From the NCBI GenBank assembly GCA_930367205.1, contig OV884013.1, positions 121,993,827 to 122,057,826 of the forward strand: a stretch of DNA of 64,000 bases, given 5' to 3'. Below are positions 23,036 to 33,980 of the stretch, one piece after another. Source of the stretch: Acanthosoma haemorrhoidale (Eukaryota; Arthropoda; Insecta; Hemiptera; Acanthosomatidae). The notes beneath the pieces were generated by a model. That model was not told the origin of the DNA and made no database searches. It was given only the letters and a program-made list of their open reading frames with translations. Each line of letters starts with the position of its first letter. The stretch's first letter is position 1. The position numbers and the translations under genes were made by a program.

Positions 23036-24160
23036 AGCTACAACTTATTGCCAGCACTATCATGGCTTCCTAACACCAGGGCTAGATCAACCAACACACA
23101 CTGGGTCAAAGTCCCGATTTAGCTGGACAAAAACAGTCTATTTTACGATTTTATTGTTCTGGTTATGATAAATAATAATTACACGTTTTTGACAATTTAC
23201 AACATTGGGGAATATTTTTGTAAAAATAAAATAATACATATATTAAAACAAACTACGGTATTGCTACAGCATAAATTATAGAAGAAAATTTACCTGTGAC
23301 TAACATTTATTTTTACTTCAATGGTCCATCATATTGGCTCTAGCCAACTTTTCAGAGAATTTATATGAAAAACTTAAAAATTTTAACTGTTCATCCCTCT
23401 TTGAAACAAGAGTCACGTCCTTATAACTAAATGTTTGCATAATAAAATCAATTAGACAAGAATTTCGTTATTATTGCCTATGTTTCCGCCATTCTTCAAA
23501 TAACACCTTGTTTGAAAGAAACAACACACGATCTGACAAAAATTAATTAAAAAAGATGGGGGATCGAAGAGGTATCCAATTATATATCATTGTACAGCTT
23601 AGGGATGTCGCTATTCAATGAAAAAACATTGGCCAGGATACATGCGGATACAAAAAACTGTATAGGCTGAAAAATTAAAACGAAAAAAATATTGCATTTT
23701 TAACAAATTTTTTTCAAAACCTGTCATAACACATATTTTCCCTCATTTTAATCAAATTCGAAATGAAATAAAAAAAAATTACTTACCTTCTAAACATCAA
23801 AAACTTTTGATTCACTATCATAAAAAATTATATACATATATATATAAATACCTATCAATTTTAAAACTGCTAATTTTAAAGTAAAAGGTACAAAAAACGT
23901 TTTGTTAGCTTCAAAAAATCGGTGTTAATGAATAACAAAAATGAGAGGTTAATAAATAGTTGTGTGTAGTGCTTTAGAAAGTGGGAGCGAAGGATAATTG
24001 TTTTTTTTTTTTCAAAATAAAATCTAGCGATTTTTGTGTGCCTGATAAAAAAAAGTATTCTGACAGAACGCTGAGCTAATAAAAAATGATGGATATAAAA
24101 GATGAGACAAGGTAGTAAAATGTCCCACAAATGGAAAGCGCGTGGATTTAATAAAAGTGA
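23036..24160. other. AT-rich stretch, nothing recognised
   Basis: Homopolymer-rich, with stops in all frames. An 84-codon minus-strand frame near 23876 is Phe/Leu/Ile-rich and unconvincing. Confidence 0.5.
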
Positions 24161-24640
24161 TGTACGTATTAGTGCATTTGGATAGATAACTCCCGCTGAC
24201 GACTCCAGGGTAAGATGGGACGCTTACACCGTGTAGGAGGCCCGTGCTCCAGTGTCATTGGGGCCTTGTGCTCGAAAAGAATGGGCGTGCAAAACACAAG
24301 AAGGATAAAAAAAACGCAGTAGCATAATCTGGAATGTAAACAAAGCAATTGTGGACCGATGAGGGAGATATTAGCTGGGTCATGGCTGCAACACCAGCCT
24401 AATCTCAGATATGGAAACGCGACAGTGCCGCCAACTGCTGTATTTTTGCAATTTACTGACCTCAGGGCTGTTGAGTTAATTAAGTCCTAAAATACAGTTG
24501 GCTATACTGGGCCAATAACGGTAAATCACCAGGCAGGGCCACAATAACGTCACCTACCAGTCACCTGTTATCGTCTTGCCTTCTCGTCTATATATCACCG
24601 TCCCTTTACGTGCATACAAACATGCACTATTCCTCTTCGT
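24161..24640. other. GC-richer segment with TATA-like site and inverted repeat
   Basis: 24430-24446 (GCCAACTGCTGTATTTT) and 24489-24502 (AAAATACAGTTGGC) form an inverted repeat with a 3-base indel. CTATATATCA at 24588-24597 and GTGCATACAAACATGCAC follow. No gene was identified downstream. It could be regulatory or a repeat. Confidence 0.25.
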
Positions 24641-24719
24641 GGATAATATAATAATTGAATTTATAAAATAGAAATATATTTAATATTATATCAGCTTTAT
24701 AATTGTAAATATTCAACTC

Positions 24720-24960
24720 TTTTATTTGACCTGAACAGGAAAACACACTTCACATTAGAAAACAAAATACTCATTTAGAAAGGCATACTCAAACCATTCT
24801 GGACTTACGGGCATGTGCTGTGGGGGACAGCAAACCCCTCCTACATCTCAATCGTCCAATCCTTCCAATCTAAAGTCCCAAGGATATCAGTTAAAGTATA
24901 TGTCGTGGCAACCTCTTTATTACAAACAAGAAATTCCCCTCTTATCGGTCCAGAAAATAT
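24720..24960 (+). mobile_element. Diverged Jockey-type RT C-terminal fragment
   Basis: Translation in broken frames gives FTLENKILI, ILKPFWTYGHVLWGTANPSY and IVQSFQSKVPRISVKV, aligning with JockA SIENKLLIYKVILKPIWTYG and IQSFQSKVLRTIV. It is much more diverged than the JockA copies, so it is either an old copy or a separate Jockey family. Confidence 0.75.
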
Positions 24961-25098
24961 CTATCCATGTTTTCATATTTTAATAAAGATTGAAAGAGTC
25001 AGTTAAGAGAGTGGGAAAATAGTGTACGAAATATGCCTATATAACCACCCTGTCTTAGGGCAGACTACAGAACATACAGAACCGGCACTTGGAACACT

Positions 25099-25187
<89 letters not shown>
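25099..25187. repeat. (TC)n microsatellite, about 89 bases
   Basis: Uninterrupted TC dinucleotides. The Ser-Leu and Arg-Glu reading frames over it are artefacts of the repeat. It abuts repeat R3 copy 2. Confidence 0.97.
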
Positions 25188-25190
<3 letters not shown>

Positions 25191-25440
25191 CTGGTCGAAC
25201 TAGCACCTCCTTGGGAGAGATCTCTCCCTCGCGGATTACGGTTGCCGGACCTACAAACTTTACCTGGTAGCGTATCCCACGTGAATTCAGACTCTCTCCG
25301 GTTCACACTCGCCTTTGGGATCCGGACGGTTTTCACCTACCCTCAGATACTGAGTGTGAATTCGTGGTCAAGACCACATAAACTACCTATAAACCTACCC
25401 TATACCTCTTCTCCTGAACATAGTGGACTGTCGGGGAAAT
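25188..25440 (+). repeat. Dispersed repeat R3, copy 2
   Basis: GAGATCTCTCCCTCGCGGAT, CACTCGCCTTTGGGATCCGG and CCTCTTCTCCTGAACATAGT match 40505-40730. It ends earlier than the other copies. Confidence 0.82.
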
Positions 25441-25449
25441 TGTCGGTTT

Positions 25450-25482
25450 TCCTCCTGTCCTGAGCGTCTGTGGCTCTCGCAC
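25450..25482 (+). mobile_element. JockA 3' UTR scrap
   Basis: TGTCCTGAGCGTCTGTGGCT and CTCGCAC match the JockA UTR only over about 30 bases. Probably filler DNA captured during repair. Confidence 0.55.
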
Positions 25483-25624
25483 ATCCTTCCATCGCCCCAC
25501 AGGAGGATAGTCTATACGTTACAAAATATTAAGGGCAATATTAAAATATTAAAAGGGAAGTGGCGTATGATAATGTTAAAAAAATATAATCTGTATTTCG
25601 TTTATAACATAACCTCATTGCGAT

Positions 25625-25905
25625 GCGTGTGAAGTGCAAGGACTGTGCTGCGGGATTAGGGTGATTGGATATCCTTCTATGGAATTTCATAAACTTGGAA
25701 GGGATGAGTTCAAGAATGTAGGGTATATTAAGATCGTTATAAAGGGTTTTGTTGCTGACGTAATAAGGGGCCCGTATTGTACTAATAATATTGTTCTCAG
25801 GACTTTTGGTTGAAAGGATTGGATACGCTTGATGTTCGACTTTTTTGCTGTCCCCTATAACTCTATTACATATCTCCAGATTGGCTTAAGTATAACTTTT
25901 TTAGT
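25625..25905 (-). mobile_element. JockA internal fragment (RT C-terminus, no 3' UTR)
   Basis: The reverse of the RT tail region (complement of AGTCCTGAGAACAATA, TTCATGAAATTCCATA and the ATCAAGCGTATCCAATCC block). A 15-base insertion near 25770 interrupts it. The 3' UTR is missing, unlike a normal LINE truncation. Confidence 0.85.
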
Positions 25906-26824
25906 AATTCGATGCGTGTAAACTATTTCGAAGTGGAAGAACCTTGAAACAATAAGTAGGAGCCGCGCCCTCGAAATTCAATGCCAGATGATCGCTTAGG
26001 CACCTTAGATTATTTTTAGCTTTTTCTAAACGGTTCGTTACACCAAAGTGATTCAGTTTATTCGTTATCAGTGAACTGTGATATTTTCACGCTGATACGA
26101 CCATTTATAAAATAGTATGACGTAAAAGATGTTTATAAAATTTCAATACCGAAAGGATCTTTACGTCATTCGAAGAGGAAGTGCGGAAGAAGCCGAGCCA
26201 CGGCAGACTTGACGCAACATAGCACGGCTGAGCAAGCTCACCACACTAAGGGAAATTCTATCGTCCGATATTATAGTGTAAAATATAGAATATCTCAATA
26301 TATATCTCTAAACTAACAGCGAAAATGTTCAATTTATAAATAACTATATAATATAAATAATTTATAAATCTATAACGAACATCGTATTGAAATTGAGCTT
26401 TTGAATTAAGAAATTTAGAATACTAAATGTTTTTTTTTTTTTTTACAGTTTTATAAAAGTACAAAATGGCTGTCAAATGAAAACTATTACTAATACCTAT
26501 GTTTATCGTATACAGAAAAAAGAAAAGCTTGCGATCTGTTGTTTCACAAAAAAAAAAATTATAATGGAATTGATTTAATTTATATTTCTTTATGATGCTA
26601 TGATAATGTCTTTGATTGCAAGTATAAAACATTTCTGTAGCATAAGATTGAAGTGTTTGTTACCATTCAAGAAAGTTTACACGTAGGTACATTGGCTGTA
26701 ATATTAGTTTTACGTGAACAAAAAGAACCTCACGCCGAATCCCGTGAATGAATATCGACATCGTCACTTAAACTTATTTGGTTTCATTATATTTTTGAAA
26801 GTTATATTTTCAATGAGACATGAC
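25906..26824. other. No recognisable gene
   Basis: AT-rich apart from a GC-richer patch near 26170-26250. Nothing identified. Confidence 0.45.
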
Positions 26825-27193
26825 ACCACCACCGCTACCGGCACGATGGCAACTCACAAGATCGAGTAAAGCAGAAGAAATGGTGGACATCACGGCACTA
26901 GGCCCGCCAACAACAAGCCTCTAAGGGGCACCCTCACTGATATCAGACTAACTACGACTGCACTACATGCCTAGAGAAGACTCTAGGCCCAGCCACCAGT
27001 GGACTCTCACCACTGTACCGTAACAATCAACCTCCACCGAGGATTCCCACACTCCTTACTCCTCTCACACCACCTTCAAGCAGGTCCTCCTAGTACAAGG
27101 ATCCGATCACCCTAAATATTTTATATTTATCCCTCATCCGAAAATTCTAGAGACTAAAAACTAGAGAGCTTAGGAAAAAAAAAAAAAAAATTG
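26825..27193 (+). mobile_element. Retroposon R4, copy 3 (longest)
   Basis: Runs to AGAGAGCTTAGG followed by a long A tract. Contains both family hairpins: CCTAGAGAAGACTCTAGG near 26970-26987 and CAGTGGACTCTCACCACTG at 26997-27015. The 5' part (26825-26940) is not seen in the other copies and may be coding in the parent element, but I cannot identify it. Confidence 0.8.
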
Positions 27194-27240
27194 AAAAGTT
27201 ATTCTGGGCTCTGATCCTTGGTTCATTTTTGTAATAATAC

Positions 27241-27277
<37 letters not shown>

Positions 27278-28256
27278 AGACTATTATTGAAGGCGGGGTT
27301 AATAAACTGAAATCAGTTTCTCTGTAAACAAAGTAAGCAATTTTATTCACTATATTGATTCATATTATTTACACAATCTTATCTGTAAACAAAGAAACGA
27401 AAATTACAGCTTATAACTATCACTTCTGTAATTACAACTTTAAATACTTAATATAGCCTTTCTCTATCGTCTCACTTTTTAGAATCTTGCTGATAGCTCC
27501 ATCTAGTTGTGGTCAGTAAAAGCAGCGTGGGAAATTCAAATTAAAGAAAGTATGATTTCTTTACACATATATATATATATATATATTTTATATATTATAT
27601 ATGTATATATATCAGTCTAATATGTGATATTTATATAATGATTTTCTCAAAATATCATTAAAGGAAAATTGACTTATGCGGTTTGGACAATAATCAGCTA
27701 AAATGTTGGTCGGTTGAAATTTCCCTTATCGACTTAACGACAGATAAAAATCAGGACGAGGAGGAGACAGCCGCCGAAGTTAAGACATTGTGGAGGAGGC
27801 GGTTCAACGCTGTTAGTCATCCCCCCCCCCCCCCGTTCTTAGTTACCGACTTAATTATCTCAGCCAGCTAACTGAATCGCTAATCCTCTCGCGGCTAACT
27901 GGCTTAGTTGCAACTATCTCTTCTCACAATTGTATCAACTCCACTGATTAATGTCGACCAGTTATCGAATTAAACAACATGGAAATATAACAGACTATTG
28001 TTCATTATTGCTCAGACCATTTCCCATGTCGGTTTGTGACTATTCTAGGATAGTCGTTGCGGATAAACTGTTTACAAATTTAAGTGGACCACTCACAAAA
28101 ATTTATATATCATTTATTTTATCTTACCAGAATGTTTTGAATTTTTTTCCAGTTTAAAATAAACTATTTTTACAAATTATTAATAATCTTTATCTCAATC
28201 TTGATATCTAAGATGATTAATGAAAAATAAACAAAAACAAATACATTTTATTTACG
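27194..28256. other. No recognised gene; TA microsatellites
   Basis: (TA)n runs at about 27244-27275 and 27566-27612, and a C13 run near 27823. No coding evidence. Confidence 0.45.
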
Positions 28257-28322
28257 TTAGTAGGATTTAAAGAGGGAGAGACAGATTCGTAATGATTCTT
28301 TTTAATGGGGAGGGGGACTATA

Positions 28323-28427
28323 GTACTCGTTTCGGCGGTGTATACTAAAATTGGAACGATACATAGAAGATTAGCATGGCCCTTGCGCAAGGATGACACC
28401 CAGAATCGTTAAGCGTTCCACATTTTT
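28323..28427 (+). pseudogene. U6 spliceosomal snRNA pseudogene
   Basis: Full length from the 5' TTCGGC loop through TATACTAAAATTGGAACGAT, GAAGATTAGCATGGCCC, TGCGCAAGGATGACACC and GCGTTCCACATTTTT. This is unmistakable U6. It is defective: the invariant ACAGAGA box reads ACATAGA, the 5' stem lacks two bases, and several other positions differ. The terminal T run is followed immediately by a JockA LINE 3' UTR, so it arose as a chimeric retrotranscript and is not a functional U6 gene. Confidence 0.96.
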
Positions 28428-28728
28428 GAGAGTCCTGGCATTGCCATTGGCCAGTTTCTCCAACCTTGTCCTGAGCGTCTGTGGCTCTCGCACTATTGGT
28501 CAGCCTCCGCTTATCTAGAAGGAGTGTGGGGGACTTCCCAAGACTCCGCTTCCTCCTTTGCATGCGAGGGAGGTGACCACCAGAGTATGGGTTTGGGAGG
28601 CCTCTGGACTGTTTGTAAATACTGTATGAATGAGTGAGTGAATCAAAATTGTAAATTTGGTATGAATGAGATAATTTATTACAATTACTTATGAGGCAGG
28701 TTGTAATTTTATCATAATAAAGTTGTAT
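28428..28728 (+). mobile_element. JockA 3' UTR fused to U6
   Basis: Begins at AGAGTCCTGGCATTGCC, one of the standard positions in the JockA UTR, and runs to the normal 3' end AATAAAGTTG. A 14-base candidate target-site duplication with one mismatch (TTAGTAGGATTTAA at 28257-28270, TTATTAGGATTTAA at 28737-28750) brackets the U6-JockA unit plus 52 bases of unknown sequence upstream of U6. Confidence 0.9.
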
Positions 28729-28867
28729 CTATATTTTTATTAGGATTTAATCACCTAAAGCAATCAATATTATATATATAAAATATTGATATAATTGGTA
28801 TATAATATGATTGCAATAATATATATTATTGTCGTATTTTACCATCAGTATTAATTTAGTCAAACTA

Positions 28868-29833
28868 GACAGCTTTTAAAATGCCTTTGCGAAGACTGTT
28901 GAAGAATTAGGGAGGGCTTTGACTCTTTTAAAGTTAGGCCATTCTCAGCGTGATGTTGGCCATAGATTCGGTTGCTCTCACCGTGTGATCGGAAGAGTCT
29001 GGTTACTGTGCCAGGGAACAGATACTGCTCAGTACTGGACATGAAGGAGGTCGAGTTCGAAAAACTAGCCTTCAGCAGGACCGATATTTAAAAATCCAGA
29101 CCACTAGGCAACATGGTTCAACAGATCGACAACTTCAAAGCGCTTTTGAGAATGCAACAATATTTCAACTCAAACAGTTAGAAACCGCCTCCATTAAGTC
29201 GGTCTAAGGGCAAGAAGGAAGGTATTTTATCAATACAACAGAGAGGATCGTGTCTCCTAAGGGCTTGTGAGCATGCTAGGACTGATGAGGACTGGGACCG
29301 TTGTAAATCAGCATGTTCATCATCATGATCGACGTTTCAAAGTGCGGAGAGACCAAAGCCACAGATTTAATGCAGGTATGACTGAACCAGTAAGATCCTA
29401 TGGAGGAGGTCCAATAATGGGCAGGGATATGGAGTGAACGAAAAACTCAGATATTGTTCAGGAATGAGCACGTGACCACGAAAACATACCTGGACAATGT
29501 CATAAGGTCTGTTGTTTATCACAAGACATCGAGGAAAACTTCATCCTTGTTGATGATAATGTTCAACCTCTTAGAGCAAGGAACGTTATTAGGAGGAACA
29601 CGAAATCACGCGTATAAATTGGCCAGCCAGCTCACCCGACATGTTCGTCATAAAATCCAACGCCAGTTACACATGTCTTGGCCTTGTCCAGATAACTTGG
29701 ACGAACTTGCAAATGCATTAATTGAGGAATGGGCTTATTTGGCCCAACATTACATCTTGAGTCTTATAATGAATATGAAACAACGATGTGAATCTTTAAT
29801 TCGAAGCAGATGGTGTCCAACATCAATTTAAAG
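28868..29833 (+). pseudogene. Tc1-like transposase pseudogene
   Basis: The HTH segment LKLGHSQRDVGHRFGCSHRV and a second HTH region (QHGSTDRQLQSAF) are readable, then HDRRFKVRRDQSHRFNAG. The second catalytic Asp region reads LVDDNVQPLRARN, and the tail is ELANALIEEWAYLAQ. Several frameshifts and stops occur, and the third acidic residue region is unrecognisable. The putative start is at 28881. TIRs were not found with confidence; GTAAGTGGTCCACTCC near 30015 is a weak candidate for one end. Confidence 0.88.
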
Positions 29834-30539
29834 ACTTTTAAAAATGAATAAAAAACAATGCTTTTTTTTTTAAATTGCAAAAATTTAAATTGTATTTTTT
29901 CTGAATTATAAATGAAGAACACTCGTTGAGGTTTATTATTTTTTAACGTAATAAGTAATATATTGAATAGATAAGTGTTCCATTTTAATATATAAGCAGT
30001 TTATCTAATTTTTTGTAAGTGGTCCACTCCGAAAATTTAAAGGCATAATGTTAAGTTGAGGTGTAAGTTTTATTTCTTTACTTACTGATCTATTGTTTCT
30101 GGATTTATTTATTAGTGGAATGCTATTATTCATAAAGTATATGGTCCCAGAATAAAGACTTGAAAACCTGAAATGAAAGTTTCGTTAGACACGGGTGTTT
30201 CTATGTTATAATTTGGAGTAAACTATATTTTTAGCGACGAAGCTGGTTAAACTATGTAATATAAATATATAGTAGTTTCATGCAAATCTCATTCGTTTAA
30301 TAAGTTTTTTATGAAACTGACGCAGTCTTGTCCGAAATTGAACATCACTTGGTACTGATCTAAGGAGCTGTGAACAAACCATACTTACTGATACAAAATA
30401 GCAAGGAATCAAATCCAAATTTGTATAAACCTGAAAGTTAAGACGTCCCTCTTGAACCCTGTTTCGCCAGTATATGAACATTATGGGTACAAACCCTTCG
30501 ACTGACTGTATTGTTTTCTTTCACTTACTGATTTGTAAA
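29834..30539. other. No recognised gene
   Basis: AT-rich. A 67-codon minus-strand frame at 30278-30481 looks somewhat protein-like (SQLLRSVPSDVQFRTRLRQF) but matches no family I know. Confidence 0.35.
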
Positions 30540-30541
30540 TA

Positions 30542-31553
30542 CAGTGGAATCCCGATATTTCGTATCCCGATTATTCGTATTTCCGGTTAATTCGTACAAA
30601 TTTGCCGGTTCCTAGAGAAAATACTTTAAAAATACTTTAAAAAACTTTAAAGTGGTACAAAAACAATGCATTTCAGTCCCCTCGGTAATTCGTATTATTT
30701 TTAGGCTCGAGGTCACTTAAAACGCCTTATAATACGTATTTCCAGCTTAAAAACCTCGTTAATTCGTACTGTTTCAAGAAAGGCAAAGAGGACAGTGAGA
30801 GACCAGAGAGCAGAATGAGTGCGAGATAAATGTTTTCTATGAAATCCCATATGTAATTCGTACTCTTTTTACTGAAAGGAAATAAGGAGAGGAGAGAGGG
30901 AAAGTTTTAGGAATTGTACTAAGCTTTTCTTTCGTTTCTACAGTTCAGTCTCGTTTTAATTATCGTTGTGACACGTTACCATGCCTCCGAAAAAAGTTAG
31001 CCTCTCTATTAAAGAGAAACAACAAATCATAAACGCCGTGGCAAGTGGCTTTAAGCAAATTAACGTATCCAAGCGTTTTAACGTCTCGTTCCACGATCAC
31101 ATCAATACTGAAGAACAAGGACAAAATCACTTCCCAGACATCAAGCAGCAAAGTAAAACGCTTCAGGACTGGTGATTACCCACAACTTCAAGAGAACTTA
31201 AAAAGTGGTTCGCGCAAGCAAGGAATTCAAATGTACCAGTCGGAGGAAATATACAAAGGAATTGACAATATCCGTCAGCAATTGCGTCAAATAAAAAATT
31301 ACGGATTCGTACAAATGATTGGTGTTTATTTAATCTAGAACATAAATAAGTACATATTTTCTATTGCATGGATTGTTTATTGTTTAGTTTAGTATTAAGC
31401 AGTGTTTATTGCATATTTTTTATTCTGACTACATTGTACATACATGTTTGCATTAATACGTTTTTTAATTTTGTACTCCCGATAATTGGTATTCCCGATA
31501 ATTCGTACCAAACTGTCAGTCCCTTGACAATACGAATTATCGGGATTCTACTG
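30542..31553 (+). mobile_element. Pogo/Tigger-like DNA transposon, internally deleted
   Basis: TIRs of about 24 bases: CAGTGGAATCCCGATATTTC on the left, and CAGTAGAATCCCGATAATTC when the right end is read inward. TA duplications flank them at 30540-30541 and 31554-31555. Further copies of the CCCGATWATTCGTA motif follow inside both ends. It encodes only the N-terminal psq/CENP-B-like HTH of the transposase. The DDE domain is missing, so this is a 1012-bp deletion derivative. Confidence 0.93.
30981..31338 (+). pseudogene. Tigger-like transposase N-terminus, frameshifted
   Basis: MPPKKVSLSIKEKQQIINAV and the helix ASGFKQINVSKRFNVS run in frame 1 from 30981. The sense then continues in another frame at about 31088 as RSTITSILKNKDKITSQTSS and KVKRFRTGDYPQLQENL. 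One small indel separates the two. This is the typical N-terminal psq HTH of pogo/Tigger/jerky proteins. It ends without the CENP-B-type second HTH or DDE domain. Confidence 0.9.
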
Positions 31554-31555
31554 TA

Positions 31556-33765
31556 ATGTAGAACAGCTGGCTTTCCTGTATTTAATGGGATTACTTTGCG
31601 GAGGAGAACACTAATAAATAATGAAACAAATGAACAGTATATGTATATATATTTTATTCGAAATGCTCTGTTTCAGAAATAAGAACCTTCAATTTTTATT
31701 TTTTCATGAACAGGATTGGGGTTAACATTTTGAAGAATTTACTTGAAATGCTGCTTGACTTGATGTCATTGTCAACTTCTGCTGTTCTTGCATAGCAATT
31801 TTAAGTATTCCTCTGATCCTTAAATGTCCGAGGGGACACTGGAGCACCTTCTACAGGAGCCCAAGGGCTTTGCATACGCAGTCGTCATCTCCCGATAAGG
31901 ATATCGCTTGCAAAAGATTTCCCTCCCTCAAGAGATAACATGTCCACGAGTTTGCTTGACATATTTTCCCCCCGTTTGAGACTCGTAGCCTATGCTCTAG
32001 TACTTGGAAATGAAACTAGCAGCCCATCACATATCCATTGTTTTGTTTTTTTGATTTTGTTGTCGTTTTTTTCAAAATGAGAAGCTCACGTCAGGTGTTT
32101 TTTGGTCTCTATTGATACTCATGAGTCCTCTATCCAACCTAGACTTGGGATTACACAGATATCCCATTTAACATTGGAAAGCAATTCAAAATATAGTCAC
32201 TTCTTAACCTAACAACACTTAATTAATTAGGTGATTTTAAAGTATATTTTGAGTAGGGTATCAAATTAAAGGTTTTTTTTTCTTCAAATTACCATTATTA
32301 ATTAAAACTCTCATTATATTATCGAGTTCGCAGCTTTAACTTAACCTATGTTTTTTTCTTTTTTTGTAGTATGGTAATATTTTGCTTGTTCGACTAAAAT
32401 CACTAACATGAAAGATAGTGGAGGGTCGTTTTTAAATTAAATATTAGTCAAAATTAAATATTTCAGTAAAAGGCGAAAGATTTACTAATATCTGATCGAT
32501 TAAGTAGCTGCTACCCAGTTGTAATAAGAACAAATTACAGTGGACTCAAACCGTTCACTCGTCAGCTCCTTCACATAACCTTTTAATAGTTTTTTTTTTT
32601 CTAGAAAATGACTACCTATTAATCAAATTCCATTTTACTTTGTCTATCAATTTTAAATCTGAGCTCTCATTTTGAATTGAATAGGTGTGTCAAATTAAAT
32701 ATCTCTGGCAGTTCTAGTCAATCCTATGTATATTATATGTATTAGGGCTAAATTTAACAATAATTATATCATTAAAATGAAATTTTATTCAACCGCGGTT
32801 TGATATAAAGGGATCTTGTTTCCCTTGAAAGTGTATACTCGATGTTTCCGCAGTGCTTAAAATAATGGCAACTCGTCATACATAATGACAGGTAAATTAA
32901 TAATCAATTTTTAAAAAATATATACAGTTTATCCCTTTAATCCTAAAGGCAATCTGATTAGTAATGTGTATTCGGGCTTTGGTTACTATTGTTACAAAAA
33001 TACACTATTAGTAATAAAGTACGTCGAGTGAATATTTCTCCAAGTTTTTTTTTTATAGTTGTACTCTCTACGACCTTTGAATCATTTGTATTGATTTTTT
33101 CAATTTGATTTCTGGATCATAATAATAAATCGTTTAAATAATACAAAAAAAAAAATAGCATGGTTCGTGATCTTTTGATCGAATGGTAGTTTCTGGTTTT
33201 GTCTTACATGAACTAAAATTTGGTTTGCCCAGTTATTGTATTTTGGTTCGCTGACGTGGAAAGGATCTGTAGAGGATCTGTTGGGTATAAAAAATTTTTC
33301 TTTTAAATGTAAATTTTTATTTATTTATTTTTAAGACCTCGAAGGTGTAGTTTTGTTGGTGAGAACGGTTTACATGATTTTGTTTTTGTTTGGTATCGCA
33401 CTTGTTCAAATTAATTGCTACAAAATATGATTTTCTTATTTTCCTTCTTCTTCTTCTTCTCTCATTAATAATACCCCCCATATATTTCGGTTTTTATGTA
33501 ATTGTTCTTGCTATAAAAAATGTTTGTAAACATAACTATGTCAAAGGGAATGTCAAAGCTATACAAAATTTCATTTGAAGGAATACCAAAATGTTTTTAA
33601 TTCATGTAGAAAAAGTATATAAATTTTTTCTATTATTTGATTGGCACCTTAATATATTAAAAAAAAAGTTCGTTGAGCCCCCTGGTGTTCAGACGAAAGT
33701 CAAAATTTCCCTTTGACTATTTAAAAGCAAATTTCTCCCTCGGGGAAACAAGACAAATATAGACA
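31556..33765. other. Long AT-rich stretch, intron-like
   Basis: No coding or RNA features were recognised. AGTAAAAGGCGAAAGATTTA at 32466-32485 recurs at 5558-5577. A slightly GC-richer patch is at 31820-31960. Confidence 0.45.
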
Positions 33766-33980
33766 GGATCATTGACGTGCACTCGCACCATCGTGTCCTC
33801 GCCACGTGTGTTCGGTCGTGATTCGCCACTCCCACCCGGGCCTGCACGTGGTTCGACAGGGGTCAACGGAACATCAGCCTTCGAGAAGTCCGTCTTTAGG
33901 GCTCTTGTGGTGATGGGGGAGCATCGTCCTCATTGCCTCCAGGGGGAACGAAGCATTCCAGTAATCTGGAAATAAACATT
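33766..33980. other. GC-rich island with AATAAA
   Basis: Distinctly GC-rich (CCACTCCCACCCGGGCCTGC and following), open on both strands for 60-70 codons, with AATAAA at about 33970. It could be part of an unrecognised retroelement (for example an LTR) or a conserved exon. No match is evident within the window. Confidence 0.25.

Noticed and set aside
25003..25463. Ser-Leu and Arg-Glu repeat proteins on both strands
   Set aside because: Direct translations of a (TC)n microsatellite.
25618..25931. CGATGCGTGT direct repeats as target-site duplication of the JockA fragment
   Set aside because: The left copy aligns with JockA's own sequence (GGATGAGTGG region), so it is probably part of the element.
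28323..28427. Functional U6 gene
   Set aside because: Mutated ACAGAGA box, damaged 5' stem and direct fusion to a LINE UTR; no proximal TATA or PSE-like arrangement was seen.
24190..31870. Shared 13-base string GACACTGGAGCAC (inverted) between 24230 and 31840
   Set aside because: Too short, and the flanks do not extend the match.
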